Positions 55,248-63,040 of a stretch of 64,000 nucleotides of DNA are shown here, piece after piece. The notes under the pieces were generated by a model, which ran no database searches, had not been told where the DNA came from, and saw only the letters and a program-made list of their open reading frames with translations. Numbering within the stretch: the stretch's first letter is position 1; the number at the start of each line of letters is the position of its first letter. Source of the stretch: Actinobacteria bacterium IMCC19121 (GTDB taxonomy: Bacteria; Actinomycetota; Actinomycetes; Nanopelagicales; Nanopelagicaceae); the NCBI GenBank assembly GCA_002284895.1, contig CP015605.1, positions 1,364,001 through 1,428,000 on the forward strand. The letters run 5' to 3'. The translations under genes and the position numbers were made by a program.

Positions 55248-56801
55248 CTAATCTTTCGGTTTGACCACATAGCTATGCGCAAGCTCTAAGTTCTTTCTGG
55301 AACTGTCTTCATTTCGAGCGGCTAGAAAATACTCGACTTTAGCTTGTGTCGAAGAAACAGTCACCCTCACATGTCCTGAGTTAGGTGCTTTTGTTCCACT
55401 CTTGTATGCATCTGAATTAAACATTGAGAACGTGTCATCAGCTGGATTAGGCATTGACTGATAAATCAAGCCATCTCGTTCTTGGGTGCAGAAAATATGG
55501 TCATGGCCTTGAAAGAAAATATTTACTTTATGCTTCACCATGAGGTCATGGATTGGGAGTTCCCAATTTGGCCGCTCTTTTGCAAATGTTGTGGTTCCTT
55601 TTGGATCTAATCCGCCCCACTCATAGTTTGTGGAAACTTCTACGGCCCCTCGGCCCGTGCCCATGACATGGTGGGCAAAAACAAATCGGTACTTTGCTTT
55701 ACTATTTTCAAGAGTCTTTTTCAGCCAGGCATATTGCTCATCCCCAATGCCGATACTCCAAAGATTTGAAGTCTTCCCATTTCCACCGCCAGGTGCAGGT
55801 GATGCTACAGAGGTTGCTCCCTTCTTAGGTTTTGGTGTTGCCGCAGTTGCTCCTTGATCTTCTGGAACTAGAACTCCAGCAACATTATCTACCGCCGTTG
55901 CGGAGTGCCAATAAGGATCAAGAGTTACAAAGAGTGCGTCTCCCCAAGTCCATGAGTAATAATCTCGAGGTAAGCCAACTCCTGAAATCTCTGTTTGATT
56001 GCCGGAATAAAATGCATCTGGGGCAGGAAGTGGGAAGTATTTCAATCGAGCATTGCCTGCAAGAACAGCTGGATTGGCTGTACTTCCATCAAGTAAATAT
56101 GCGGCGGCTTGCTCATGATTACCATTGATTAAGTAAATTGGTACCGATGATCCTGCTGCTGCAAGCCAATTTCTATGAGTGCTATATATTTTCTCAACAT
56201 TAGATTTGTTCGCTTGTCCCTTACTAATCAGCGGATCAATACTAAAATCATCGCCCATTAATATATGAAAATCGGGCTGTTGTGATGCGATGTTAGCCAA
56301 GGTAACTGCATATAGCTCAACGTTAAACATTTTTCCTGCACGTTCTGGGTGTGTATCACCATGAACTGAAAATGAAAAAGTTGATCCTGATTTACGTGCG
56401 GTCGTAAATGAATATTGCTTTCCTGAACTAAATGTTGAGGCTCCACTACCTTTATGGTTCACTCGGTAATAAACCTTGGTGCTGGCTTTGAGCCCAGTAA
56501 GTTCAAAGACTGCAGGGTTGGAAACATTTACAGTTAATTCCTTGGTTTTGGCGCTATAGCGAGTTTTTGTGTAACCGTACTCAATCACTGCTATAACTGG
56601 TTCAGTAGCCATTACATTGACTGCGATAGAAGTATTTGTTGGACGGCCTAAAACTTGAGTTATCACCGGGGTGCTAACTCCAAATGCCTTTCCCAATGGT
56701 GTCGAAGCAAATGCGCTCACTGCGGCGAGACCAAAAAGAGAGCGTCTTGAAATTGGATTCTTGGCCCAACTCTTTAAGAGTTCTTTTGCACCTTCACTCA
56801 C
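55248..56801 (-). CDS. Tat-exported calcineurin-like metallophosphoesterase (paralogue)
   Basis: A 517-residue paralogue of the downstream gene. Twin-arginine signal ISRRSLFGLAAVSAF, beta-sandwich domain (ITQVLGRPTNTSIAVNVMA), catalytic motifs VHGDTHPE, LMGDDFSID, INGNHEQ, FAHHVMG and FQGHDHIFC. It has an extra low-complexity Pro/Ala/Gly insert (TAATPKPKKGATSVASPAPG) before the QYAWLKKTLE helix. GTG start 56801 with SD GAGGTGG. Possibly active in scavenging organic phosphate; no PHO-box was recognised upstream. Confidence 0.87.
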   Translation of the reverse strand: MSEGAKELLKSWAKNPISRRSLFGLAAVSAFASTPLGKAFGVSTPVITQVLGRPTNTSIAVNVMATEPVIAVIEYGYTKTRYSAKTKELTVNVSNPAVFELTGLKASTKVYYRVNHKGSGASTFSSGKQYSFTTARKSGSTFSFSVHGDTHPERAGKMFNVELYAVTLANIASQQPDFHILMGDDFSIDPLISKGQANKSNVEKIYSTHRNWLAAAGSSVPIYLINGNHEQAAAYLLDGSTANPAVLAGNARLKYFPLPAPDAFYSGNQTEISGVGLPRDYYSWTWGDALFVTLDPYWHSATAVDNVAGVLVPEDQGATAATPKPKKGATSVASPAPGGGNGKTSNLWSIGIGDEQYAWLKKTLENSKAKYRFVFAHHVMGTGRGAVEVSTNYEWGGLDPKGTTTFAKERPNWELPIHDLMVKHKVNIFFQGHDHIFCTQERDGLIYQSMPNPADDTFSMFNSDAYKSGTKAPNSGHVRVTVSSTQAKVEYFLAARNEDSSRKNLELAHSYVVKPKD

Positions 56802-56905
56802 GGCGCCACCTCATTCCATGTCTAATAAGGAAAGGGTAAATTCATTTGAAGACGAGTTCTACAGTATTTTCTGTGGGTTCCTTGTGAATTAGAGATTTGG
56901 GTTCG

Positions 56906-57478
56906 CTAGCTAGGAAAGTTAGTTTTCTTATACGCCTTACCGCTTTGATCATAGGTAATCCATAAACCTGACTGCTCCCCTGCCGCAAATGAACCAGAGC
57001 GCATCTTGGTTCCATCTTTTCTAAACCACTCCCAATACCCATGCATTTTTGCCTGCTTCATTTTCCCTTTAGCTTTAAGCACGCCATTGCCATAAAACTC
57101 TAAGTACTCACCGCTTTTGTTGGGATAGGAAGCATTGATCTGAGCAATTCTGACCTTAATAATCTTCTTTAGAAGTGCGCGTGGAAAGGGCTTATCTAGT
57201 GCAAAATGAATGGAGCCTTTGGTCTGAACGTATTTAGCTAACTCTCTTTCTAGATACTTATTAGTAGAGCCGCTATAAGGAAAAAGTGAGTTATGGGCTT
57301 TATAGCCATCAAAGCCAAGAATTGGCACACCTTCTATGGCAAAGGTGGGAATGCCGTATTTAATGATCTCTTGGGCAGTTGGTAGCTCTTCTAGGATCTC
57401 TTTGCGAAGCTGGCTCAGGATATCGCGCTGAGCTTTATTAAATTTCTTTAAGTGCGCAGTGATTTGTGCCTTGCTCAT
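56906..57478 (-). CDS. DUF1801 domain protein with MORN-like C terminus
   Basis: A 190-residue protein. The N-terminal DUF1801 domain (AQRDILSQLRKEILEELPTAQEIIKYGIPTF ... FPYSGSTNKYL) is a small iron-chaperone-like fold of uncertain role. The C-terminal part (about 125-190) has three YwqK/MORN-like beta-hairpins: GEYLEFYGNGVLKAKGKM, HGYWEWFRKDGTKMRSGSF and SGLWITYDQSGKAYKK. The start overlaps the uppP stop by ATGA, so co-translated with it. Confidence 0.8.
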   Translation of the reverse strand: MSKAQITAHLKKFNKAQRDILSQLRKEILEELPTAQEIIKYGIPTFAIEGVPILGFDGYKAHNSLFPYSGSTNKYLERELAKYVQTKGSIHFALDKPFPRALLKKIIKVRIAQINASYPNKSGEYLEFYGNGVLKAKGKMKQAKMHGYWEWFRKDGTKMRSGSFAAGEQSGLWITYDQSGKAYKKTNFPS

Positions 57479-58317
57479 GGATTAATAATGCCCGCGCTCA
57501 ATAGGACCAACACTATAGCTCCAAGTGCGATTCTGTAGATAATGAAGGGCATGAAGGATTTTGTTGTTACAAACTTGAGTAACCAGGCAATGACGGCGTA
57601 GCCAACTACAAAGGCAATTGCTGTGGCAATAAAGGTCTGTGGCAGGGTGTAAACATTAGAAGCACTTGCTCCAAAAGCACCTTTGAGTTCATAGAGCCCA
57701 CTGCCAAAGACTGCTGGCAGAGCCAAGAGGAATGAATAGCGCAGCGCAGCTTCGCGGGTGTAACCGAGATAGCGACCCATTGCAATCGTTGCGCCAGAGC
57801 GTGAGACACCTGGAATCAATGCAAGTGATTGGGCTAGACCGTAAAGGATGCCATGTTTGACGTTGAGTTCACTCAAGCCCTTCTCTTTCTTGCCAAAGTG
57901 ATCTGCTAAACCAAGAATCACACCGAAGATAATCAAGGTTGAAGCAATGAGCCAAAGTGAGCGGAAATCATTAGTAATGATGTCTTTGCCGAGGTATCCC
58001 AGGATAACGATTGGAAGACTACCTACAACAATGAGCCAGCCCATGCGAGCTAGCGGTTTTTGATCAGCAACTAACTCTTTTCGCAATACAACTTGATTAA
58101 ACCAGGCCAAAACAATGTTTTTAATGTCATTTCTAAAAAAGATAAGAACGGCTAACTCTGTGCCAATTTGGGTAATTGCCGTGAAGCGGGCTCCTGGATC
58201 TTGAGCATTGCTAAAGAACTCTCCAACAATGCGCTGGTGGGCACTAGATGAAATAGGTAGAAACTCTGTAAGACCTTGAATGATCCCCAGAACTATTGAT
58301 TCAAACACTGTAAACAC
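57475..58317 (-). CDS. uppP: Undecaprenyl-diphosphatase UppP (BacA)
   Basis: A 280-residue membrane phosphatase that recycles undecaprenyl diphosphate and gives bacitracin tolerance. Both signatures are clear: GIIQGLTEFLPISSSAHQRI near the N terminus and ALIPGVSRSGATIAMGRYLG in the middle; eight transmembrane helices. GTG 58317 or GTG 58308 could be the start; the latter has a better placed AAGG SD. Functional link with uppS at 2.5 kb. Confidence 0.95.
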   Translation of the reverse strand: MFTVFESIVLGIIQGLTEFLPISSSAHQRIVGEFFSNAQDPGARFTAITQIGTELAVLIFFRNDIKNIVLAWFNQVVLRKELVADQKPLARMGWLIVVGSLPIVILGYLGKDIITNDFRSLWLIASTLIIFGVILGLADHFGKKEKGLSELNVKHGILYGLAQSLALIPGVSRSGATIAMGRYLGYTREAALRYSFLLALPAVFGSGLYELKGAFGASASNVYTLPQTFIATAIAFVVGYAVIAWLLKFVTTKSFMPFIIYRIALGAIVLVLLSAGIINP

Positions 58318-58371
58318 CTTTTCATCTCGCTATTAATGACCAATGGTAACTGGTGAGCAATTTAAATGAGG

Positions 58372-59559
58372 TTAAATGGTGATTTTTTCAGGCTTACCTG
58401 CAAAATAACCAACACCAGCTAGAAATAGTCCAAGGATCACAGGCACAAGCAATGCTGTGTTCCAACTCAAGGTTGAATCAAAGATTGCTCCAACGATTCC
58501 CGGGGCAAAAGCTGCCATGAGATAACCGATGGATTGCGCCATGATTGAGAGAGATCGAGTCTCTCCGGCTTCAATGCTGCGTGTAACAGTTAAAAGCAGC
58601 GACAAAGGAAATGTAATGGAGAGTCCGATGTTTGAGATCAATAACCAGATGACTAAACGCCAACCGCTATCGAGTATGACAGCGGCAAAGCTTGCTGAAA
58701 TCATGATGCCTAGGAGTAATAGAAGAGTACGAATGTTTTTAAGCTTGGATGCGTAATGAGGCGCAGCAATACCAACGAGTGAACCAAGCAACCCTGTAAT
58801 TGAAACTGCTAATCCAGCATGTCCTAGGGTGTAACCCTTTGAAACCAAAATTGTTGGTAGCCAAGTAGCTGTGCCATAGAAGAGCATTGATTGCAGACCA
58901 AAAAAGATTGCAATGCTCCAAGCACCAGGTTTTCTAAACAGAGCAGCGTGAAACTTAGAGCTCACTTCCATATGCCCTGATTCCTTAGATTTTGATATCC
59001 GCAGTAACCACCAGCTAGATGAAATCACACCAATGACTAGCCAAGGGATCATCGATAAGCGCCAGCCCCAGGATGTGGCTTGAGCCAATGGCACTGCAAC
59101 TGCCACAGAGATCGCGGCAAAAGTACCCATAATTGTTATATAGATTCCGGTGAGCAGTCCTGAATGTTCTGGAGCATTCTCTTTCACCCACACAGGCAAA
59201 GAAAAGTTAAGAACAGCAATAGCAATGCCAACTGTTACAGATGAAATAAAGAGCATTGGCACATTACCAACGGTTCTAAGAAAAATTGCAGCTGATAAAA
59301 CTGTCAGTGTCCAAGCAATAACTTTGTTAGTTCCACCAATTTTGCCCACAAGTGGCATTAAGAAGGCACTTCCTGCAAAACAAAGAACTGAAAGTGAAGT
59401 CAGGAATGAGAGGTGAAAAGAGCTCAGGTTGTACTGCTCTTTAAGAATCGGATAAAGCGGGCTCATAATGGTTAATCCAGCCCGCATATTGATTGCTGTG
59501 ATGAAAATAGGTAGCCCGACTCGAATCGCTTCACGATTGGTCATAGCTGGCATCGACAT
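58372..59559 (-). CDS. CynX/NimT-type MFS transporter
   Basis: A 395-residue transporter with 12 helices; FITAINMRAGLTIMSPLYPILKE at the N terminus is the hallmark of the cyanate/nitroimidazole transporter group. Substrate unknown. ATG 59559 is 6 nt after TAGGCT (59566-59571, minus strand), so leaderless. Confidence 0.85.
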   Translation of the reverse strand: MSMPAMTNREAIRVGLPIFITAINMRAGLTIMSPLYPILKEQYNLSSFHLSFLTSLSVLCFAGSAFLMPLVGKIGGTNKVIAWTLTVLSAAIFLRTVGNVPMLFISSVTVGIAIAVLNFSLPVWVKENAPEHSGLLTGIYITIMGTFAAISVAVAVPLAQATSWGWRLSMIPWLVIGVISSSWWLLRISKSKESGHMEVSSKFHAALFRKPGAWSIAIFFGLQSMLFYGTATWLPTILVSKGYTLGHAGLAVSITGLLGSLVGIAAPHYASKLKNIRTLLLLLGIMISASFAAVILDSGWRLVIWLLISNIGLSITFPLSLLLTVTRSIEAGETRSLSIMAQSIGYLMAAFAPGIVGAIFDSTLSWNTALLVPVILGLFLAGVGYFAGKPEKITI

Positions 59560-59620
59560 TACTTAAGCCTATCTTGGAAAGCTTTTGTATGAAGTAAAAC
59601 TTGTCAGCAAAAGCTACTAA

Positions 59621-59950
59621 TTACCCCAGTAATGGGCGTAGTTCAACTTTTCTATTACAACTTCTAGAGCCCTCGGCGGCAAGTTCCTTGGCAATCTCCA
59701 AAGTCTCTGCCTCAATAATCCAAAAACCACTATAGAACTCATCGGATGAAATAAATGGTCCATCGCTGCTTTTGTTTGCGCCATTACGGTTATCAAAAAC
59801 TATTGCAGAAGCAGGTGAATCTAAACCGCCAGCAAAGATGCGCTGGCCGTGGGCAGAGAGCTTGTCATTGAAATCATCAATAGCCTGAATCTCTTGCGGT
59901 GTGTGAGGAGATCGTGTTTGGCTATCAATGACTGAGACAAGAAATTTCAT
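59621..59950 (-). CDS. YCII-related domain protein
   Basis: A 109-residue dimeric alpha-beta barrel protein (MKFLVSVIDSQT ... FISSDEFYSGFWIIEAETLEIAKELA). Role of such proteins is mostly unknown; some are small-molecule enzymes. I choose ATG 59950, 6 nt after a perfect -10 TATAAT (59957-59962, minus strand), over an upstream start that would add 22 unrelated residues. Confidence 0.8.
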   Translation of the reverse strand: MKFLVSVIDSQTRSPHTPQEIQAIDDFNDKLSAHGQRIFAGGLDSPASAIVFDNRNGANKSSDGPFISSDEFYSGFWIIEAETLEIAKELAAEGSRSCNRKVELRPLLG

Positions 59951-60014
59951 TGCCAGATTATAGATTATTAAGTGACAGCGCAGGTATGTGGCCTTGATTG
60001 AGTAGGATTTACTC

Positions 60015-60377
60015 ATGAGTCTGTATGAGGAAGAAGTCCAAACTCGTTGGGGCGATACTGATGCCTATCGCCAATCAACGTCCAAAACCTCTAAATACTC
60101 AAAGGATGACTTTGCTGCGGCAAAAGTAGATCAAGAAGCTGCAACTGAACTATTTGTTTATGCCTTCGGTAACAGTCTTGCCATTGACTCCCCCAAGACT
60201 AAAGAAGCTGTCATTGCTCACAGAGCAGCAATAACAAAATGGTTTTATGACTGCTCAGTTGAGATGCAGAAGAACTTGGCAGTGATGTATGTAGAGGACC
60301 CACGCTTTAAGGAGTATTACGACGGACGTGTAAAGGGTTTAGCTCAATACGTCCATGATGCTATCTGGGCTCAGTGA
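60015..60377 (+). CDS. Stand-alone TipAS-type drug-binding domain protein
   Basis: A 120-residue all-helical protein matching the TipAS antibiotic-recognition domain: YEEEVQTRWGDTDAYRQS at the N terminus and WFYDCSVEMQKNLAVMYVED followed by DPRFKEYYDG. In TipA-like regulators this domain follows a MerR HTH; here no HTH is encoded upstream, and the ATG is 6 nt after TAGGAT (60003-60008), so the short protein is the primary product. It may sequester thiopeptide-like or other drugs. Converges with an SMR pump gene with 7-bp overlap. Confidence 0.82.
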   Translation: MSLYEEEVQTRWGDTDAYRQSTSKTSKYSKDDFAAAKVDQEAATELFVYAFGNSLAIDSPKTKEAVIAHRAAITKWFYDCSVEMQKNLAVMYVEDPRFKEYYDGRVKGLAQYVHDAIWAQ

Positions 60378-60694
60378 GCTGCTCCGCCTAGATTCATTAC
60401 TACTACGCCAAGAATAATAATTGCCATGCCAATAATGTTTAACTTAGAAAGATGCTGATCAAAGAAGATCACGCCTCCAATGGCAGCTCCCATAATTCCC
60501 ACACCAGACCAGATGGCATAGGTAATACCCACTTCAAGTTTTTTAAGCGAAATTGCCATGAGTGAGAAGGCGATTGCATAACCCACTGCCACACCAATTG
60601 ATGGCCACAGTTTGCTCAGCCCGTCGCTAGCTTTAAGAAATAGCGTTCCAGCTATCTCAGCAACAATTGCAATTGAAAGTAGGAACCAGGCCAT
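60371..60694 (-). CDS. Small multidrug resistance (SMR/EmrE-like) transporter
   Basis: A 107-residue four-helix pump. E13 (AIVAEIAGTLFLKAS) is the proton/drug-binding Glu; AIWSGVGIMGAAIGGVIFF and LNIIGMAIIILGVVVMNL are typical. Could export cationic drugs or guanidinium. ATG 60694 is 7 nt after TAGTCT (60702-60707, minus strand); an in-frame upstream start would overlap the neighbouring gene. Confidence 0.9.
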   Translation of the reverse strand: MAWFLLSIAIVAEIAGTLFLKASDGLSKLWPSIGVAVGYAIAFSLMAISLKKLEVGITYAIWSGVGIMGAAIGGVIFFDQHLSKLNIIGMAIIILGVVVMNLGGAAH

Positions 60695-60708
60695 AGTGGG
60701 CAGACTAC

Positions 60709-61254
60709 CTAGATATCTCGCTCTCGCCAAGCCATAACCATAGAAGGCATTGAGGCATAAGCAAACAAGGTGGCAATCATTAGATAGCTTCCATCATTGC
60801 CTTCTGGTTGAAACATCTGTAATTCAGGCCCAAAAAACATCAACGATAAGAGTCCTAGGACTACATAGCCCATCGCATAGTAGGCATATCGAATCGAAGT
60901 ATCTCGCACCTTAATTTGGCGTTCGTCTAGAAGTTCATTAGGTGCATCGCCTATGCCCCTAACGCTTATGCGAAGGAACAAATAACCCACTAGAACAGCA
61001 AAAATAACGAAGATCGCCGTAACACTATAAATAACAATTTCAGCTCCGCCAGATAAGTTCATTTTCGTTTTCAAAGTGGGCCAGTAACTTCCCATCGATA
61101 CGGCGATAAGACCCACGGCCATCAGGGCAACTAGAACTCTGCGATTTCGCTGAGGTCTAAGCCATCCGAATTTTGAGTTCTCATCAGTCAGTAAGGACTT
61201 GACTCCTTTTTCAGTAACGCCCTCAAACCAATAAAACTTGTTCTTCTTCGACAT
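60709..61254 (-). CDS. Four-helix membrane protein paired with an XRE regulator
   Basis: A 181-residue protein with a charged N terminus and four transmembrane helices (about 40-58, 71-96, 122-141, 157-176); the segment LLDERQIKVRDTSIRYAY between helices 2 and 3 resembles the DER motif of DUF2178-like proteins. It starts 2 nt after the XRE gene stop. Such HTH plus membrane-protein pairs are common and of unknown role. Confidence 0.7.
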   Translation of the reverse strand: MSKKNKFYWFEGVTEKGVKSLLTDENSKFGWLRPQRNRRVLVALMAVGLIAVSMGSYWPTLKTKMNLSGGAEIVIYSVTAIFVIFAVLVGYLFLRISVRGIGDAPNELLDERQIKVRDTSIRYAYYAMGYVVLGLLSLMFFGPELQMFQPEGNDGSYLMIATLFAYASMPSMVMAWRERDI

Positions 61255-61256
61255 TA

Positions 61257-61490
61257 TTATTTTCCTTTCTTAAATGGGTTAAGGGAAAAGAGCTCTGATA
61301 CTTCTTGGTTCAGTGACTTCGCTATTCGCAAAGCAAGAACGAGTGAAGGGCTGTACTCCTCACGCTCTAAGTAACCAATGGTTTGGTAGTGCACGCCAGC
61401 CTTATCGGCAAGCTCCTGCCTAGATAGCCCTAAGGCGGCACGTACTTCTTCGATGCGGTTATAGACCGGCTCTTCGGGATTGCGACTCAT
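61257..61490 (-). CDS. XRE family small HTH regulator
   Basis: A 77-residue Cro/CI-type HTH protein: YNRIEEVRAALGLSRQELAD, VHYQTIGYLEREEYSPSLVL is the recognition part. ATG 61490 is chosen because the in-frame ATG four codons upstream lies within a 26-bp perfect palindrome that must be operator. No SD, so leaderless. Probably autoregulates the XRE/membrane-protein operon. Confidence 0.88.
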   Translation of the reverse strand: MSRNPEEPVYNRIEEVRAALGLSRQELADKAGVHYQTIGYLEREEYSPSLVLALRIAKSLNQEVSELFSLNPFKKGK

Positions 61491-61516
61491 GCTATATAGC
61501 ATATATGCTATATAGC
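61491..61516. promoter_or_regulatory. 26-bp perfect palindrome, XRE operator/promoter
   Basis: Two gctatatagc arms flank a central atatat; the whole 26 bp is self-complementary and abuts the XRE start codon. It includes -10-like TATGCT/TATATA sequence, so repressor and polymerase would compete for the same bases. Confidence 0.8.
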
Positions 61517-61532
61517 ATTAATGCAACATTAG

Positions 61533-61557
61533 AAGAAGAGTCGCCCTATAAGCCGGA
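61533..61557. repeat. Distal copy of the rnpB 3'-end direct repeat (att-like)
   Basis: 25 bp identical to 63016-63040, the 3'-terminal 25 nt of rnpB, in the same orientation (begins aagaagagtcgccctataag). It lies between the XRE operator and the terminator of the doxX gene. It looks like one end of an integrated module. Confidence 0.85.
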
Positions 61558-61564
61558 AAAGCTA

Positions 61565-61600
61565 AGGCCCCGCATAGTCGATAGCGCTTATGCGGGGCCT
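61565..61600 (-). terminator. Terminator of the doxX gene
   Basis: A perfect 12-bp stem aggccccgcata (61565-61576) / tatgcggggcct (61589-61600), followed on the minus strand by a short T-run. It lies 18 bp past the doxX stop. Confidence 0.88.
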
Positions 61601-61617
61601 ATACAGCTATCGGTTAC

Positions 61618-61968
61618 TTAAAGGAAAAGTGTTACCAACGCCAAAATTCCCAAAACCAGTGGAGGAATTACTGGTTCTTTACGTTTGCGGTGATAATTAA
61701 TTGCGCCCGCCATGATCAGGAAGAGTCCTACTGCAGCAGCCTTTGATAGACCTTCTGCGATTGAAAGAGCATGAGGAAGAATTAAGCCAGCAGCGCCTAA
61801 CACTTCCGCAAGACCAATCAGCTTAATTTGAGGAGCGGTGAAATCAGCTGCCCAGCCCATGTTCTTATTCGCAAGTAACTTCTCACGGCTTGAAGCTAGC
61901 TTCATCATTCCTGAGCCAAAGAATGCAAATGCAGCAATTCCGGCAACAATCCAATATGCAATACCCAT
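61618..61968 (-). CDS. DoxX-like small membrane protein
   Basis: A 116-residue protein with four hydrophobic helices (MGIAYWIVAGIAAFAFFGSG start; GLAEVLGAAGLILPHAL in the second helix) typical of DoxX-like proteins, often linked to redox or thiol stress. I choose ATG 61968 with SD GGAGAG (61974-61979); longer in-frame starts run into the marR promoter. Divergent from a MarR gene that likely controls it. Both lie between two rnpB-derived repeats. Confidence 0.82.
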   Translation of the reverse strand: MGIAYWIVAGIAAFAFFGSGMMKLASSREKLLANKNMGWAADFTAPQIKLIGLAEVLGAAGLILPHALSIAEGLSKAAAVGLFLIMAGAINYHRKRKEPVIPPLVLGILALVTLFL

Positions 61969-62049
61969 CACAACTCTCCATAATCTATTCGTCTGCCCCA
62001 TGAAATTGATGGGCCGTTTTAATGTAGACATAATTGAACAGTTATTTGG

Positions 62050-62061
62050 TTGATATGTCAA
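62050..62061. promoter_or_regulatory. Candidate MarR operator between doxX and marR
   Basis: ttgatatgtcaa, an imperfect 12-bp inverted repeat (TTGA-N4-TCAA), 8 bp before the TAAAGT -10 of the marR gene. Confidence 0.45.
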
Positions 62062-62081
62062 CTTTCTGCTAAAGTGCGCTC

Positions 62082-62579
62082 ATGGAAACATATGGGCTAT
62101 CAGTCAAGCAATTCAGGGCTTGGCGTTCATTTCATAAGCTCAGGACTCAATTGCTTCCATATATGTCTAAAAAGATTTATAAGAACACTGGCTTATCTCC
62201 TGCTGAATACGTTTTATTGGTCGCACTCCTAGAGTCCCCTACTGGCGCACTTCACTCCAGTGAGATTTCCGATGAGTTGGATTGGGAAAAAAGCAGAATT
62301 TCCCATCAAGCGAAGCGTATGGAAGAACGCGGCTTAGTCACCCGCTTTACTTGCGAATCTGATGCCAGAAGTTGCGTTATAGAAATAACACCCTCTGGAA
62401 GAAAATATATGAAAGAAGCGCTTCCTATTCAGTTTCAAGATGTGAAGCACTGCTTTGCCGATCTTCTATCCCCAGCACAACTAGATGCGCTAATCGAGAT
62501 TTCTCAAATAGTTTCAAAACATCTTGCAGAAAAACATTTGGCAGATTCGGATAAGCGCTCATTTGTCGGGGCAAAATAA
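62082..62579 (+). CDS. MarR family transcriptional regulator
   Basis: A 165-residue winged-helix regulator with the HTH region ALHSSEISDELDWEKSRISH, then QAKRMEERGLVTRFTCESDARSCVIEITPSG as the wing. ATG 62082 lies 6 nt after TAAAGT (62070-62075), so leaderless. Divergent from doxX, its probable target. Its stop is 3 bp from an rnpB-derived repeat, so the doxX-marR pair forms a self-contained module between two repeats. Confidence 0.9.
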   Translation: METYGLSVKQFRAWRSFHKLRTQLLPYMSKKIYKNTGLSPAEYVLLVALLESPTGALHSSEISDELDWEKSRISHQAKRMEERGLVTRFTCESDARSCVIEITPSGRKYMKEALPIQFQDVKHCFADLLSPAQLDALIEISQIVSKHLAEKHLADSDKRSFVGAK

Positions 62580-62581
62580 TA

Positions 62582-62606
62582 AAGAAGAGTCGCCCTATTA
62601 GCCGGA
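62582..62606. repeat. Middle copy of the rnpB 3'-end direct repeat (att-like)
   Basis: 25 bp matching 63016-63040 with one mismatch (ctattagccgga instead of ctataagccgga). It separates the doxX-marR module from the module with the broken phzF. Confidence 0.85.
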
Positions 62607-62727
62607 GACGACATTGTTATGCGTAACAGCACGTTTAAGAAATGTAATTGCCCTCAATATTGCCCCCAAAGTATTGATCAAAGTTTGGCGACTTTTTAGA
62701 TTTCAAAAAATGAGGTATGAATACCCA

Positions 62728-63000
62728 ATGAAGCGGCGGTATCTGGAGATAGATGTCTTCGGTGCGGAGCCTTCGCGTGGAAATGCCTTAGGTGTCGTTC
62801 TCGATAGTGAAGCTCTCACCACAGACGCAATGCAAGAGTTTGCTGCATGGACGAACTTTTCAGAAACTACTTTTTTGTTTCCTTCAACAGCCGAAGGGGC
62901 AGATTACAAAGTTAGAATTTTCACTCCTACACGTGAGCTTCCCTTTGCCGGACATCCGACGCGATGTTGCCATCGACAAGAACCTTGGACAGGTCGTTAA
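62728..63000 (+). pseudogene. Truncated PhzF-family gene (N-terminal fragment)
   Basis: About 78 residues match the N terminus of PhzF-like isomerases/epimerases: RRYLEIDVFGAEPSRGNALG, NFSETTFLFPS with the catalytic E46, and RIFTPTRELPFAGHPT. The match then stops abruptly, where LGTAHA-type sequence would follow, and 12 unrelated residues lead to a stop; full PhzF proteins have about 270-300 residues. The following 16 bp lead straight into the rnpB 3' end. An ATG at 62728 is 6 nt after TATGAA. This is a remnant; whether the 90-residue product is made is unknown. Confidence 0.8.
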
Positions 63001-63015
63001 TCTTTAGGCTTTGAT

Positions 63016-63040
63016 AAGAAGAGTCGCCCTATAAGCCGGA
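63016..63040. repeat. rnpB-proximal copy of the 25-bp direct repeat (att-like)
   Basis: The 3'-terminal 25 nt of rnpB, comprising the 3' strand of helix P1 and part of the conserved CCGGCTTATAG block. It is the presumed target sequence that the two distal copies reproduce. Confidence 0.85.
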
